A program made the position numbers and the translations under genes. Below, piece after piece: positions 50,097 to 60,600 of a stretch of 64,000 bases of DNA; position 1 is the stretch's first letter; each line of letters opens with the position of its first letter. The notes under the pieces are model-generated. The model had not been told where the DNA came from. It worked only from the letters and a program-made list of their open reading frames with translations, and did not search any database. The DNA is from Sodalinema lacuna_A (GTDB taxonomy: Bacteria; Cyanobacteriota; Cyanobacteriia; Cyanobacteriales; Geitlerinemataceae), in assembly GCA_900149785.2 (NCBI GenBank), contig FSSI02000015.1, positions 1 to 64,000 of the forward strand, given 5' to 3'.

Positions 50097-50233
50097 ACCA
50101 TTTTGGCTGGCACGAGTTTCAGAGGTGGCCTGGGGTTAACATTAAGGGGCGACCGGTTGATGCAGAATCGCCGTCATTCACCACCCGAGGGACCTGTTAG
50201 GGGAAACTCACGCCAGTGAGCGCCCAATTGAGT

Positions 50234-50256
50234 GCCAAATTGAGCCATAATTTGGC
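50234..50256 (+). promoter_or_regulatory. Hairpin upstream of trmD start
   Basis: GCCAAATT (50234-50241) and AATTTGGC (50249-50256) form a perfect 8-bp stem with a 7-base loop, ending 19 bases before ATG 50276. It could mask the ribosome binding region. Confidence 0.45.
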
Positions 50257-50275
50257 TGATGCTGAAGCCCGAATG

Positions 50276-51013
50276 ATGAGATTTGATATTGTTACGCTGT
50301 TTCCAGAGTTTTTTAAGACCCCGTTTGAGGTGGGGTTGATGTCTAAGGCGATCGCTCGGGGAATTGCTGAGGTTCACTGCACGAACCCTCGGGATTTTAC
50401 CCAGGACAAACATCGCCGGGTTGATGATGAACCCTATGGGGGCGGGGTGGGGATGGTGTTAAAGCCTGAACCCATTTTTGCGGCGGTTGAGTCGTTACCG
50501 GTTTTGCCTCGGCGGGAGGTGATTTTGACGACCCCTCAAGGGGAGCCGATGAGTCAACAGCATTTTAAGACTTGGGCAGCCGATTGCGATCAGTTAGTGG
50601 TCTTATGCGGTCACTATGAGGGCATGGACGAGCGAGTCACCCATTTAGTGACTCGGGAGGTATCCTTGGGGGATTTCGTGCTAACAGGGGGCGAAATTCC
50701 GGCGCTGGCTTTAGTGAATGGGGTCGTCCGTCTCTTGCCGGGAACCGTCGGTAAAGCGGCCTCATTAGCGGCGGACAGTTTTGAGGATGGTTTGTTGGAC
50801 TATCCGCACTATACGCGCCCGGCAGTGTTTCGTCAGTGGTCAGTTCCCGAGGTGTTGTTATCGGGGAATCATGCCAAGATTGCCCAGTGGCGGCGATCGC
50901 AACAATGGCAACGGACGCGATCGCGGCGGCCCGATTTACTCAGTCCCGATTTACTCGATCCCGATTTACTCAATGAAGAGGTTGATGAGGCCCTTGAGCC
51001 ACCTTTGTCTTAG
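50276..51013 (+). CDS. trmD: tRNA (guanine37-N1)-methyltransferase
   Basis: TrmD methylates G37 of tRNAs, preventing frameshifts. MRFDIVTLFPEFF, DEPYGGGVGMVLKPEP, LCGHYEGMDERV and TGGEIPALALVNGVVRLLPG (the SPOUT knot) identify it. ATG 50276 gives the family start; an adjacent ATG at 50273 and an in-frame GTG at 50216 are possible but the extension lacks homology. The C-terminus carries three copies of a 15-bp repeat encoding PDLL(S/D/N), an unusual acidic tail. Confidence 0.93.
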   Translation: MRFDIVTLFPEFFKTPFEVGLMSKAIARGIAEVHCTNPRDFTQDKHRRVDDEPYGGGVGMVLKPEPIFAAVESLPVLPRREVILTTPQGEPMSQQHFKTWAADCDQLVVLCGHYEGMDERVTHLVTREVSLGDFVLTGGEIPALALVNGVVRLLPGTVGKAASLAADSFEDGLLDYPHYTRPAVFRQWSVPEVLLSGNHAKIAQWRRSQQWQRTRSRRPDLLSPDLLDPDLLNEEVDEALEPPLS

Positions 51014-51066
51014 GGAGATTCTGAGCGAGAGATTCCGATCAAGAGATGTCGACTGGGGGATGCTCC

Positions 51067-51588
51067 TCACGAGAGCTTCGCTTGGGGGGGAAACTCTCGT
51101 TTGCGATGGTTTCCTCCTGGAATCACAAGGGTTGGACAGGGGGAATGTTCAATCACGTACTTGCTGACACTCCCCAAAATCAAGGCTTGCCAAACCTCTT
51201 TTTTCCCATTTCCCACGACCACTAAATCAGCCGACCAATCCTGGGCCAGATAGCATAGAAGCGGACCGGGACTGCGACGGTCAATGCGATAGTCACAGGG
51301 AACCTGGCCCTGAGTTGCTTGTTCACACAGTCGTCGTAGCCAGCGTCGCGCCGCCTTGAGTTGTTTCACCTGTTGAGACTGTTGCAACTCATCGAGATTG
51401 ATGCGACTTTGCAGCCCCATCCCCGCATCTAGCATCGTCCCGAGTTGGCCCTGGAACTCCAGATTAAGGCAATGTACCAGATAGAGTTCACCCTGGCGGT
51501 CTTGGGCCAGGTTCAGGGCCTGCTGAAAGACCGGGTCTGCCAGGGTTGTCTGATCTAAGCCAACGAGGAGGCGATAGGGGTCGGTCAT
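51067..51588 (-). CDS. Universal stress protein (UspA family)
   Basis: The 173-residue protein has the Usp fold markers: LLVGLDQTTLADPVFQQAL at the N-terminus and VVVGNGKKEVWQALILGSVSKYVIEHSPCPTLVI at the C-terminus (in parts), with a G-x2-G-x9-G-like nucleotide site that is partly degenerate (GNGKKEVWQALILGS). Role is general stress response; ATP binding is uncertain. It is convergent with trmD and lies just downstream of ilvD on the same strand. Confidence 0.85.
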   Translation of the reverse strand: MTDPYRLLVGLDQTTLADPVFQQALNLAQDRQGELYLVHCLNLEFQGQLGTMLDAGMGLQSRINLDELQQSQQVKQLKAARRWLRRLCEQATQGQVPCDYRIDRRSPGPLLCYLAQDWSADLVVVGNGKKEVWQALILGSVSKYVIEHSPCPTLVIPGGNHRKREFPPQAKLS

Positions 51589-51635
51589 GATTCCATCCTA
51601 GAGCGGGAAGGGGGGTATGGGGTGGCGTATCTGGT

Positions 51636-53321
51636 TTAGGTGTCAGGCAGGTCTGTGACGGCGCCGATACTGCTCGATGAGACCAGCTTGGCATATTTGG
51701 CTAACACACCGCGACGATAGCGGGGGGCGCGGGCTGTCCAGTTGGCGCGACGTTGACTCAGTTGGGCATCCGAGACATGAAGTTGTAGCGATCGCTCGTG
51801 GGCATCAATGGTAATCATATCGCCTTCTTCGACCAGGGCGATCGCCCCACCGACCGCCGCTTCAGGAGCCACATGGCCCACCACCATGCCATAGGTCCCA
51901 CCGGAGAAGCGCCCATCAGTAATCAATCCCACTGAATCACCTAAACCGGCGCCAATAATGGCCGAGGTGGGAGCGAGCATTTCCCGCATTCCGGGGCCAC
52001 CTTTGGGTCCTTCGTAGCGAATCACGAGAATATCACCGGCGTTGATTTTGCCGTCGAGGATAGCCTTGAGGCTCTCTTCTTCCGATTCAAAGACGCGAGC
52101 GGGACCCGTCATTTTAGGATTTTTAACACCACTGATTTTAGCCACGGCCCCTTCTTCGGCCAGATTTCCTTTGAGAATCGCCAAATGACCTTGTTTATAA
52201 ACCGGATTATCCCAGGGACGAATCACGGACTGGTTTTCGGGCGGGGTGCTGGGAATGTCGGCCAGTTGTTCGGCGATAGTTTGCCCGGTGACGGTCAGAG
52301 CATCTCCATGAAGTAAGCCTTGTTCGAGGAGCATTTTCATCACCTGGGGAACGCCTCCGGCTTGGTGGAAGTCCACGGTGAGGTATTGGCCACTGGGTTT
52401 AAGATCGCAGAGAACCGGAACCTTCTGACGAATGGTTTCAAAGTCATCGAGGGTCAACTCAACACCGATGGCGTTAGCGATGGCTAGCAGGTGCAGCACG
52501 GAGTTCGTCGAGCCGCCCACGGCCATGATGACGGCGATGGCATTTTCAAAGGCTTGACGGGTCAAAATCTGTTGGGGGAGCCGTTGCTGGCGGACGGCGT
52601 CAATGAGAACTTTGCCGGATTCTTCGGTACTATCGGCTTTTTCGGCGTCTTCAGCGGCCATCGTCGAGGAGTACATGAGACTCATGCCCATCGCTTCAAA
52701 GGCAGAAGACATGGTATTAGCGGTATACATTCCGCCACAGGAGCCGGCGCCAGGACAAGCGTGCCGTTCAACTTCTTTGAGTTCGGCATCGTCGATTTTG
52801 CCGGCACTATGTTGTCCGACGGCTTCAAAGGCGCTGACGATGTTGAGATCCTGACCGTTATGATGACCGGGTTTGATGGTGCCACCGTAGACAAAGATAG
52901 CGGGGATATTGAGGCGGGCGATCGCAATCATTGCTCCGGGCATATTTTTGTCACAGCCGCCAATGGCCAAGACGCCGTCGAGGCTTTGGCCATTACAGAC
53001 CGTTTCGATGGAGTCGGCGATGACTTCGCGGGAGACGAGGGAGTATTTCATGCCCTCGGTTCCCATGGAAATGCCATCGCTAATGGTGATGGTGCCGAAG
53101 ATCTGCGGCATTCCGCCCCCCTGGCGAATCCCGACTTCGGCTCGTTGGGCGAGGCCATCGAGTCCCATGTTGCAGGGGGTGATGGTGCTATACCCATTGG
53201 CGAGTCCAATGATAGGTTTAGAAAAGTCATCGTCACCAAAGCCGACGGCCCGTAACATGGCTCGATTCGGGGTGCGGGAACTGCCTTGGGTGACGACTTG
53301 GCTACGAAGATTGTCGGACAT
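51636..53321 (-). CDS. ilvD: Dihydroxy-acid dehydratase
   Basis: IlvD dehydrates dihydroxy-acids to 2-keto acids in valine and isoleucine synthesis, using an iron-sulfur cluster. Cluster and active-site segments are GGCDKNMPGAMIA, CPGAGSCGGMYTANTM and GRFSGGTYGMVVGHVAPEA. ATG 53321 (MSDNLRSQVVTQGSSRTPNRAM, in part) gives 561 residues, the usual size; the frame opens 63 bases earlier but the extension has no homology. Confidence 0.95.
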   Translation of the reverse strand: MSDNLRSQVVTQGSSRTPNRAMLRAVGFGDDDFSKPIIGLANGYSTITPCNMGLDGLAQRAEVGIRQGGGMPQIFGTITISDGISMGTEGMKYSLVSREVIADSIETVCNGQSLDGVLAIGGCDKNMPGAMIAIARLNIPAIFVYGGTIKPGHHNGQDLNIVSAFEAVGQHSAGKIDDAELKEVERHACPGAGSCGGMYTANTMSSAFEAMGMSLMYSSTMAAEDAEKADSTEESGKVLIDAVRQQRLPQQILTRQAFENAIAVIMAVGGSTNSVLHLLAIANAIGVELTLDDFETIRQKVPVLCDLKPSGQYLTVDFHQAGGVPQVMKMLLEQGLLHGDALTVTGQTIAEQLADIPSTPPENQSVIRPWDNPVYKQGHLAILKGNLAEEGAVAKISGVKNPKMTGPARVFESEEESLKAILDGKINAGDILVIRYEGPKGGPGMREMLAPTSAIIGAGLGDSVGLITDGRFSGGTYGMVVGHVAPEAAVGGAIALVEEGDMITIDAHERSLQLHVSDAQLSQRRANWTARAPRYRRGVLAKYAKLVSSSSIGAVTDLPDT

Positions 53322-53545
53322 GATTATTGATGTTTTCTCGTATAGGAACGCGTATCGAGGCTCGGCGATCGCGCCGGGGTGCAACCAGTTCTCCCCAACG
53401 AAGACCTGGCTGAGTTGGCCTGCGGACTTTCAATAATAGGGGGATTTTGGTCTAATCTGATTGTTTCATAAGACGTGGGGGTCATGCTAGGTGCGAAAAT
53501 ATATTTAATTCAGTTGATGATAGTTTAGGGGGCAAGTCACCCAGG

Positions 53546-54394
53546 ATGAGAGCCGATGAACTCTTGCAGCGATATGCGGACGGAGAACGGGATTTTCGGG
53601 AAATAGACCTCAGTCGCGCCAATTTATCTGGGCAAGACCTCTCGGGGGCCAATCTGCGGCAATCCAATTTAACTTCGGTTAATTTGCAGGAGACCAACTT
53701 GCGCGGAGTCAATCTCCGGGAATGTCAGTTGCAGGGCGCTATACTCCGTGGCGCCAATTTGCAGGATGCTAACTTGATTTCGAGCAAGTTGCTCAAGGCC
53801 GATTTATCTCAGGCCCAGATGAGCGAGGCCAATTTACGAGGAGCTAAGTTATTGGGGGTATCATTGCAAGGGGCAGATTTAACGGAAGCAGTTTTAAATG
53901 AGGCCGATCTGAGTCAGGCTAATTTAGATGAAGCGACGTTACGGGAGGTGAATTTAAGCCGCTCAAATCTTTGTCGTGCCTCGATGCGGGGTACGATTTT
54001 GGAGGGGGCGAATTTAACGATCGCCGTGTTAACTGAAGCGGATTTGGAGAATGCAAATTTGATGAAAAGTATTCTCAATGGTGCGAATTTAAGTCAGTCC
54101 AATATGACGGGGGTTGATTTGAGTTTTGCTAAATTGAGTGGCGCCAATTTGGCTGGAGCGAACCTAACGAAAGCTCAGTTAAGAGCCGCGAACTTAAGTT
54201 GGGCAACGCTGCGGGGCGCCAATTTGACGGGGGCGAGTTTATATCGCACTAAGTTAAGTTGGTCGAATCTGACGGGGGCCACGCTCAATGATGCGATTCT
54301 AATGAGTGCTAAGATTTATAAGACCAATTTCCGGGATGCGGAGTTGTTACAAACGATTATGCCTGATGGCAAAACCTTTGGGGATAATCGCTGA
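53546..54394 (+). CDS. Pentapeptide repeat protein
   Basis: The 282 residues are nearly all A(D/N)LxX pentapeptides from about residue 22 (SRANLSGQDLSGANLRQSNL) to about 270. They should form a right-handed quadrilateral beta-helix of some 12 coils. An acidic N-terminal helix (MRADELLQRYADGERDF) is common in the cyanobacterial family. Roles range from DNA mimicry to scaffolding; none is indicated here. No signal peptide, so cytoplasmic. Confidence 0.9.
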   Translation: MRADELLQRYADGERDFREIDLSRANLSGQDLSGANLRQSNLTSVNLQETNLRGVNLRECQLQGAILRGANLQDANLISSKLLKADLSQAQMSEANLRGAKLLGVSLQGADLTEAVLNEADLSQANLDEATLREVNLSRSNLCRASMRGTILEGANLTIAVLTEADLENANLMKSILNGANLSQSNMTGVDLSFAKLSGANLAGANLTKAQLRAANLSWATLRGANLTGASLYRTKLSWSNLTGATLNDAILMSAKIYKTNFRDAELLQTIMPDGKTFGDNR

Positions 54395-54453
54395 GCAACA
54401 CAGGACAGTAAAGATGGGCAAACTGTGAGATAAAGGTGAGATAAGGGTGGCAT

Positions 54454-55707
54454 ATGGTTAGAGGCATTGATGTTTCGGATCACCAGGGTACGGTCAATTG
54501 GACGGCTGTGGCCAAGTCGGGAGTTGAGTTTGCGATTACGAAGGCGACGGAGGGGGGAACCTTTGTGGCGGATTCGTTTCATCGCAATTGGTCTGGGATT
54601 CGCTCGGTGGGATTGGTGCGCGGGGCCTATCATTTCTATCGTCCCCGCACGGATGCTCTGGCTCAAGCGAATTTGTTTTTGAATATGGTCAAACTTGAGC
54701 CGGGGGATTTACCGCCGGTGTTGGATATTGAACGGGATGATGGGGTGGAGCCTGAGCGGGTGCGGGCCGGGATTCGGAGTTGGTTGGTTCGGGTTGAGTC
54801 GGCGACGGGCCGTCGTCCGATTCTCTATACCTATCCGGGATTTTGGGAAGGGTTGGGGAATTGGCAGGAGTTTCGCGATTATCCGCTCTGGATTGCCCAT
54901 TACACAACGGCAGCTCGTCCCTGGGTTCCGGGCGGTTGGAATACCTGGACGATGTGGCAGTTTACGGATCGCGGTACGGTGGACGGTGTGACTGGGCCGG
55001 TGGATGTGAATTCGTTTAATGTGGTCAAGGCTGGCAGCCAGAGTATGGTGGTGGTTCAGGTACAACGAGCTTTGCGTGGCAAGGGGTATGATATTGGCTC
55101 TCTCGATGGGGTGTTTGGGGCTAAAAGTCAACAGGCGACGCGGGAGTTTCAGGCGGCGGTGGGATTGAAGGCTGATGGTGAGGTGACGGCGCGAACCTGG
55201 GCCTATCTGGTTGATGGTACGATAACGGGCAAAGTGACGGAATCACGACCGACGGACTCGGATGGGACTATGCCTACACCTACTGATGCGATTAAGTTGA
55301 TTGATGTGATGAAGTTCTATCAGGATTTGCCACATCAGGCGAATGCTCTGAACTGGTTACAGGGGAGTTTGGAGAGTGGGGTGCTGCTGGAGTTTGCGCG
55401 TCGTTGGCGCAATGATGTGTCGAGTACGACCCCGATTCAGTTAGTGGATGTGGCGAAGTTTTATCGGAATTTGGCGAGTCAGAATCAGGCGTTGGAATGG
55501 CTCGATACGAAATTGACGGCGGCGATGGTGACGGAGTTTGCTCAGCGGTGGCGATCGCCTCAAGAGTTTCAGGAGCCTCCGATTGTGTTGGCGAATGCGG
55601 CGCAATATTATCAAGGGATGAGTCATCAGAAGCAGGCTTGGCAATGGCTCCAGGAGCGCCTGAGTCGTGAGGATTTGGCTGAGTTTGCCCGTATTTGGCG
55701 CCAATAA
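54454..55707 (+). CDS. GH25 lysozyme with peptidoglycan-binding domain and three C-terminal repeats
   Basis: Residues 1-190 are a GH25 (Chalaropsis-type) muramidase: VRGIDVSDHQGTVNW, AITKATEG, VLDIERDDG (catalytic acids) and NTWTMWQFTDRG. A peptidoglycan-binding_1 domain follows (about 197-250, VQRALRGKGYDIGSLDGVFG). The last 137 residues (281-417) hold three 45-residue repeats of the form DVxKFYxxLxxQxxALxWLxxxLxxxxxxEFAxRWR that I cannot assign. No signal peptide is visible, unusual for a cell-wall hydrolase. It follows the pentapeptide gene in the same direction. Confidence 0.85.
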   Translation: MVRGIDVSDHQGTVNWTAVAKSGVEFAITKATEGGTFVADSFHRNWSGIRSVGLVRGAYHFYRPRTDALAQANLFLNMVKLEPGDLPPVLDIERDDGVEPERVRAGIRSWLVRVESATGRRPILYTYPGFWEGLGNWQEFRDYPLWIAHYTTAARPWVPGGWNTWTMWQFTDRGTVDGVTGPVDVNSFNVVKAGSQSMVVVQVQRALRGKGYDIGSLDGVFGAKSQQATREFQAAVGLKADGEVTARTWAYLVDGTITGKVTESRPTDSDGTMPTPTDAIKLIDVMKFYQDLPHQANALNWLQGSLESGVLLEFARRWRNDVSSTTPIQLVDVAKFYRNLASQNQALEWLDTKLTAAMVTEFAQRWRSPQEFQEPPIVLANAAQYYQGMSHQKQAWQWLQERLSREDLAEFARIWRQ

Positions 55708-55743
55708 GCGGTGCTGTTCTAGTTCTACTGTTGCGAGATCATA

Positions 55744-56505
55744 ATGGATAAGTCCCCGAATTTTACTCCCCATGAGGCGATCGCCGGTACGGAGATTGCG
55801 ATCGATACGTTTGTGACGGCGAAACAGAAGCGTCTGTTAACGGATTCGCTGTATACGTCTCTGCATGGACAACCGTTCTTGATTGAAAGCAATATCGGTA
55901 TTCTCCATACTCAGGGACAGCCTCTGGTGGCCCCGGATTTGATGTTGAGTTTGGATATTGGTGATGATTGGTGGACTCACCGTCATCATCCCTATTCTCT
56001 GTGGGAGTTTGGCAAGTCTCCGGATTTGGTGATGGAAGTGGTTTCGACGGCGACGGGGGATGAGTTGGGAGCGAAGCTGAGTGTGTATGAGCGGTTACGG
56101 GTGAGTTACTATGTGCTGTTTGATCCTGAACGGGTGCTGGGTGGTCCCCGGTTGCGGGCGTTTGAGTTGCGGGGTAAGTGCTATTTTGAGATTGCCAAGT
56201 TCAATGATCTCGACAAGCCAATTTGGTTGGATCAGGTGGGGTTGGGCTTGATGCTCTGGCAAGGGGAGTTTGAGGATAAGGATGGCCTCTGGTTGCGTTG
56301 GTGTGATCAGCAGGGGAATATTTTACCGACGGGCTATGAGTTGGCTCAGCAGGAGTTGTTGGATCGCGAGGAGTATGAGAAGCGGACGGAACGGATTGAG
56401 TCGCAGTTGTTGCAGGCGAATCAACGGACGGAACGAGCGAAGAAGTGGGCTCAGCGGTTGGCGGAACAGTTACGCGCGTTGGGGGTTGATCCGGATACGG
56501 TGTAG
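55744..56505 (+). CDS. Uma2 family endonuclease with C-terminal coiled coil
   Basis: The 253-residue protein has the Uma2 core (TSLHGQPFLIESNIGILHT, VAPDLMLSLD and DLVMEVVSTATGDELG with the catalytic acids, KLSVYERLRVSYYVLFDPER) plus a longer C-terminal helical segment (LLDREEYEKRTERIESQLLQ). Long Uma2 variants with coiled-coil tails are common in cyanobacteria. It differs in sequence from the copy at 73-660. Function unknown. Confidence 0.9.
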   Translation: MDKSPNFTPHEAIAGTEIAIDTFVTAKQKRLLTDSLYTSLHGQPFLIESNIGILHTQGQPLVAPDLMLSLDIGDDWWTHRHHPYSLWEFGKSPDLVMEVVSTATGDELGAKLSVYERLRVSYYVLFDPERVLGGPRLRAFELRGKCYFEIAKFNDLDKPIWLDQVGLGLMLWQGEFEDKDGLWLRWCDQQGNILPTGYELAQQELLDREEYEKRTERIESQLLQANQRTERAKKWAQRLAEQLRALGVDPDTV

Positions 56506-56567
56506 GGGCAGATCCTGAGGAGGATCGGGAGAGATTGAAGAGAGCGGATGTTGATGAGGTTAAATCA

Positions 56568-57545
56568 ATGTCTGTGGTGAATCCTCGGGTGAGTGTGATT
56601 ATTCCGGTTTACAATGGCGGGCGCTTTCTGGGGGAGGCGATCGCTAGTGTTTTGGCGCAAACTTATACGGACTGGGAGTTGATTGTGGTGGATGATGGCT
56701 CGACGGAGGCGATCGAGCCGGTGATTGCGCCCTATGGCTCGCGGCTGCGCTATATTCGCCAGGAGAATCAGGGGGTGGCGGTGGCGCGGAATCGGGGCCT
56801 GGAGGTGGCCCGGGGGGAGTTTATTGCTTTTTTGGATCAGGATGATTGGTTTGAGCGGGATAAGTTCGAGGTTCAGGTGGCGGCGTTGGAAGAGTCGCCC
56901 CATCTGGGGCTGGTTCATAGTGGTTGGTTTGTGGTGGATGCGGCGGGAGAGCGGTTATCGACGGTGAATCCAAGGGAGGGGATTCCTGAGTTAGATTTGG
57001 CGGCCTGGCTGTTGTGGAAGCCGGTGTTTTTGGGGGCGATGCTGTTTCGGCGATCGGGTTTTGAGGAGGTGGGGGGGTTTGATAAAACGTTGGAAAAAAC
57101 TCCGGATGTGGCGTTGGTTTTGCAGTTAATACTAAGAGGATGCCAAGCGGACTGGGTTTCTCGGCCCACGGTTTCCTATCGCCAACATCCGGGCAATGCT
57201 TCGCGGGAAACGCGAGTGCAGGTGCGTGAGTGTGAGCGAATTTTAGATGAGATGTTTACTCATCCTCATCTCCCACCAGAGATACGGCGGCTTGAGTCTC
57301 AGGCTCGCTATAACAATCTGGTTTGGAGTGCTTGGAGGTTATATTACAGTCGGGAGTTTGTAAGCATGACAGAGTATCTCAAAAAATCTTTATTATACGC
57401 TCCTAAGTCTCGGACAGAAATAGTCTTAGATTGGCTGCGTTGGTTTGAGAAATATGAGGCGGAGTATGGGAAACAGCTCAACACGGCTGAGCTAATGATG
57501 TCATCTACTTGGTCAAATTTACTCAATAATATGATAAGAAATTAG
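56568..57545 (+). CDS. Glycosyltransferase family 2
   Basis: The 325-residue enzyme has a GT-A fold: VSVIIPVYNGGRFLGEAIAS, YTDWELIVVDDGSTE, VAVARNRGLEVARGEFIAFL and a DQDD motif for the metal-nucleotide site. ATG 56568 has GAGG 8 bases upstream; the frame opens at a TTG 33 bases earlier. Acceptor and donor sugars are unknown. It probably works in the glycan island that follows, and the sequence becomes A+T rich toward its 3' end. Confidence 0.9.
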   Translation: MSVVNPRVSVIIPVYNGGRFLGEAIASVLAQTYTDWELIVVDDGSTEAIEPVIAPYGSRLRYIRQENQGVAVARNRGLEVARGEFIAFLDQDDWFERDKFEVQVAALEESPHLGLVHSGWFVVDAAGERLSTVNPREGIPELDLAAWLLWKPVFLGAMLFRRSGFEEVGGFDKTLEKTPDVALVLQLILRGCQADWVSRPTVSYRQHPGNASRETRVQVRECERILDEMFTHPHLPPEIRRLESQARYNNLVWSAWRLYYSREFVSMTEYLKKSLLYAPKSRTEIVLDWLRWFEKYEAEYGKQLNTAELMMSSTWSNLLNNMIRN

Positions 57546-57658
57546 AGTAGAATGAACATCCTGACTGGTTGGACAACATCCATTTATCAAACAAAGTTTC
57601 AGGATTAGGCTTGTTTTTTAGGTCAAGCTAAAGAATTTTAAGATTGGAGATAATTAAA

Positions 57659-60600
57659 ATGCACGATTTTTATTTTAGTCAGGGCAATCAATTTTTAAGA
57701 GACAAGAAACTGGATCAAGCGATTGCAGCGTATCGAGAGGCAATTTGTCTTAACCCCGATTTATATCCGGCCTACTTGAATTTAGCAGAGGCTCTTTTTA
57801 AAGCAAATGAGATCGATGAATCCAACAAAATCTTAGAACAGCTTGAGGAGCTAATCAGAAATTCTCCTCAGAATTCAAGCAGCCTAAAGGAAACAATACA
57901 AAAGTTTAGGTCTATTCATGATAGCCAATCTAAAACTTCAAATTCCTTTCAAGACGAATCTACTTTTCTCAATACAGACCATATTTACAAAAAGATTGAT
58001 TTAAGTCTTAAATCTCGTTTTTTAACGGATATCAAAAATCATAAAAATCCTGAATCTTATGTACAAGAAACTATTGAACGTAATCCAGAAGACAGCCAAG
58101 CTTATTTTTACCTGGGACATCTGAAGGCTGAACAAGAGGATTGGTCTAAAGCTGTAGAGTGTTACCAGCATAGTCTAAGATTATCGCCTGGAGACCTTGA
58201 GGCTCAGGTTGCGATCGGCTATGCCTTAGAAAAACTAGGTCGTTATTCAGAAGCCATTGAGGGGTACCGTCAAGCTCTAATCCAAGGTGGAGAGTCTGGT
58301 GAAATTCTATTTCGGTTAGGACGAGCATTAAGCCATCAGCAACATTGGACTGAGGCAATCGTGGAATATCGGCGGGCGATCGCCTTGGGATTTCAGCAAC
58401 CCCAAGTGCATTATTACCTAGGACAAGCCCTAGCACAATTAGGGCAATGGCAGCATACGGTCACAGAATGGACGTCAGTCTTAGCCGTCTATCCTGGTGC
58501 AGCCACTGTTCGGCAACAGTTAGCCCATATTTTGATGGGATTAGGTCAATGGCAGGCTGCCTTACTTCAATGGCGTGAGTATATCCGGACTCCTCCTGGA
58601 AGCTCTCCTAATTCCCTTTTAGATTTTAAGTCTAAGCAGCAAATGTATGGAAAAATTCCTCACTGTGATGACTTGAATTTGACGGGTGACCTGACTCTGG
58701 AATTTTGGCTATTTTTAAGAGAATGGCCAGAAAATTGGACTCCAATCCTATCTAAATTTACTCAGGACTCTGAAAATGAATTTTGCTTAAGAATTAAAAA
58801 TTCAGATTTGGGCCAGTGGTATGACAGTCAAACCTATCAAGTCCCAGTGCAATGGGTTCCCAGTCAACATATTCAACTGAACCGTTGGAGTCATATCACT
58901 TGTGTCCGTAAATCAGGACATTATGGTCGAGTATATTGTAATGGTGTTTTAGTCGCCGAGCGAAACTGGACAGGTGCACAACCTCCTAACCCAACTGATG
59001 CCCCAATCCATATTATGGGTGATCTATCTCAACAAAAATTTCAAGATGGTCAAGTGTCCCAATTACGAATTTGGAATCATGCCAAGACTGGTGATAATAT
59101 ACAAACCATTTTATATCAGCCGACAAAAGAGGTTCGTGATCTCGTAGGAAGTTGGCACTTACCCAACCCTGAAAACAGCTCCAATCTAGTAAATTCACTG
59201 GTTGATGGTCATGACAATATGTCTGGCATCTTGATTAGAAATTGTTCTCAAACAGATTTCCCCCTTAAAATTACCATTTGTGGAAGTAAAATTTCTAAAT
59301 CAACTGAATATAAAATTAGTGAAATATACAAAAAACATTCCAACGTAGAAGTGATTCAGCATCAAGTTTCTACCACAAAAAAAACAGAGAATTTTCATTA
59401 TGATTTTCCATTGAAAATTCATAAAATTTTATGGACAAACAAAAAACATTTTCTAAAAAATGCAATTGATAGCGTTTTGTCTTATCCCTGCAAAACTTGC
59501 TATTTATCAAATCCTACAATTCCAGATTTGATACTGGGTCTATTTTATTCCTTGATTTGGGACGCATCTGTTATAACAGATATTTCCTCAAGTCAACTTA
59601 AGCTTGAACCTGCTAAAAACTTAGGTGACAAAGTTAAGGCCGGCCTGCAACCAGCAGAAGAGCTAAAGGGTGAGGCTTATATTGAATTAGCGTCTAGTTT
59701 ATCCAAGAAACTAGAACAAATTACATCTTCAACTCATGGGCATAAAAATATTTTAAAGAAAGATGATTTTCATGAGATGACTTTTCAATCAAGTGATACA
59801 TCGGCAAGGCTAGCAATTAAACAATTCCTAAAAGAACTCCCATGCATTGAGACTGCGCTTCAAGACATCTTTATTCAAGATCCTGGCATTTTGACCAACA
59901 AAAAACAGAACTTAGAAAGGATAAAACTAATTTGGGAACCAGATTTTATCTTGGATTATAGTGAAGAAAACAAAAAAAGAATAAAAGCATCCCAACCTCA
60001 ATCTAAGGTAAATAGAATTGTCTTGCTGACCTGTGTATGGAAAAGACCCGAATTAACAAAAATCATTTTATCATACTACAAATTGCTTCAAAAAAAATTA
60101 TCTAAAACCATAGATATCAAGCTTTTAGCAATTGGTTCAGAAGGGGGGGATTCTCATCAGCTTTGCCACGACTGTGGATTTGACTATCTTGAACATCCTA
60201 ATAAGCCTCTTAGTTCTAAATGGGAGTATGGCTTAAATCGATGTGCAGACTATAATCCAGATGCTGTAGTGATATTCGGTTCCGATGATCTATTATCTCA
60301 AACCTTAATTGAGTTTTATGATTCTCAATTAAAAGCCAACTCTATATTTCTGGGAATTCAAGATGGCTACTTTTTTGATCTATCCAACCAGAAACTTTTT
60401 TGGTGGAAAGGATATAGCACCAAGCAAGATTCCAAAAGAGTTGGGGAAACTATTGGTATGGGTCGATGTCTATCTAGAAAACTACTTGACAAACTAGAAT
60501 TTAGCATCTGGAATGGCATACATCTTAACTCTAACCTAGATGGAGCAATGACTAATAAATTGCAAAAATTGGGAGTGCAATTGGGCAAAAAAAATCAAGG

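Larger units (their letters stand above)
49745..50275. other. Gene-free stretch between cphB and trmD
   Basis: About 530 bases with no credible gene and no tRNA recognised. It holds a candidate Pho box with -10 element (50038-50096) and a hairpin next to the trmD start (50234-50256). Confidence 0.6.

Noticed and set aside
49745..50215. Structured RNA gene such as rnpB, tmRNA or a tRNA
   Set aside because: No conserved cyanobacterial rnpB start, no tRNA cloverleaf and no tmRNA tag sequence could be recognised by eye.
52491..53255. 254-codon plus-strand open frame
   Set aside because: Fully antisense to ilvD, whose motifs are unambiguous.
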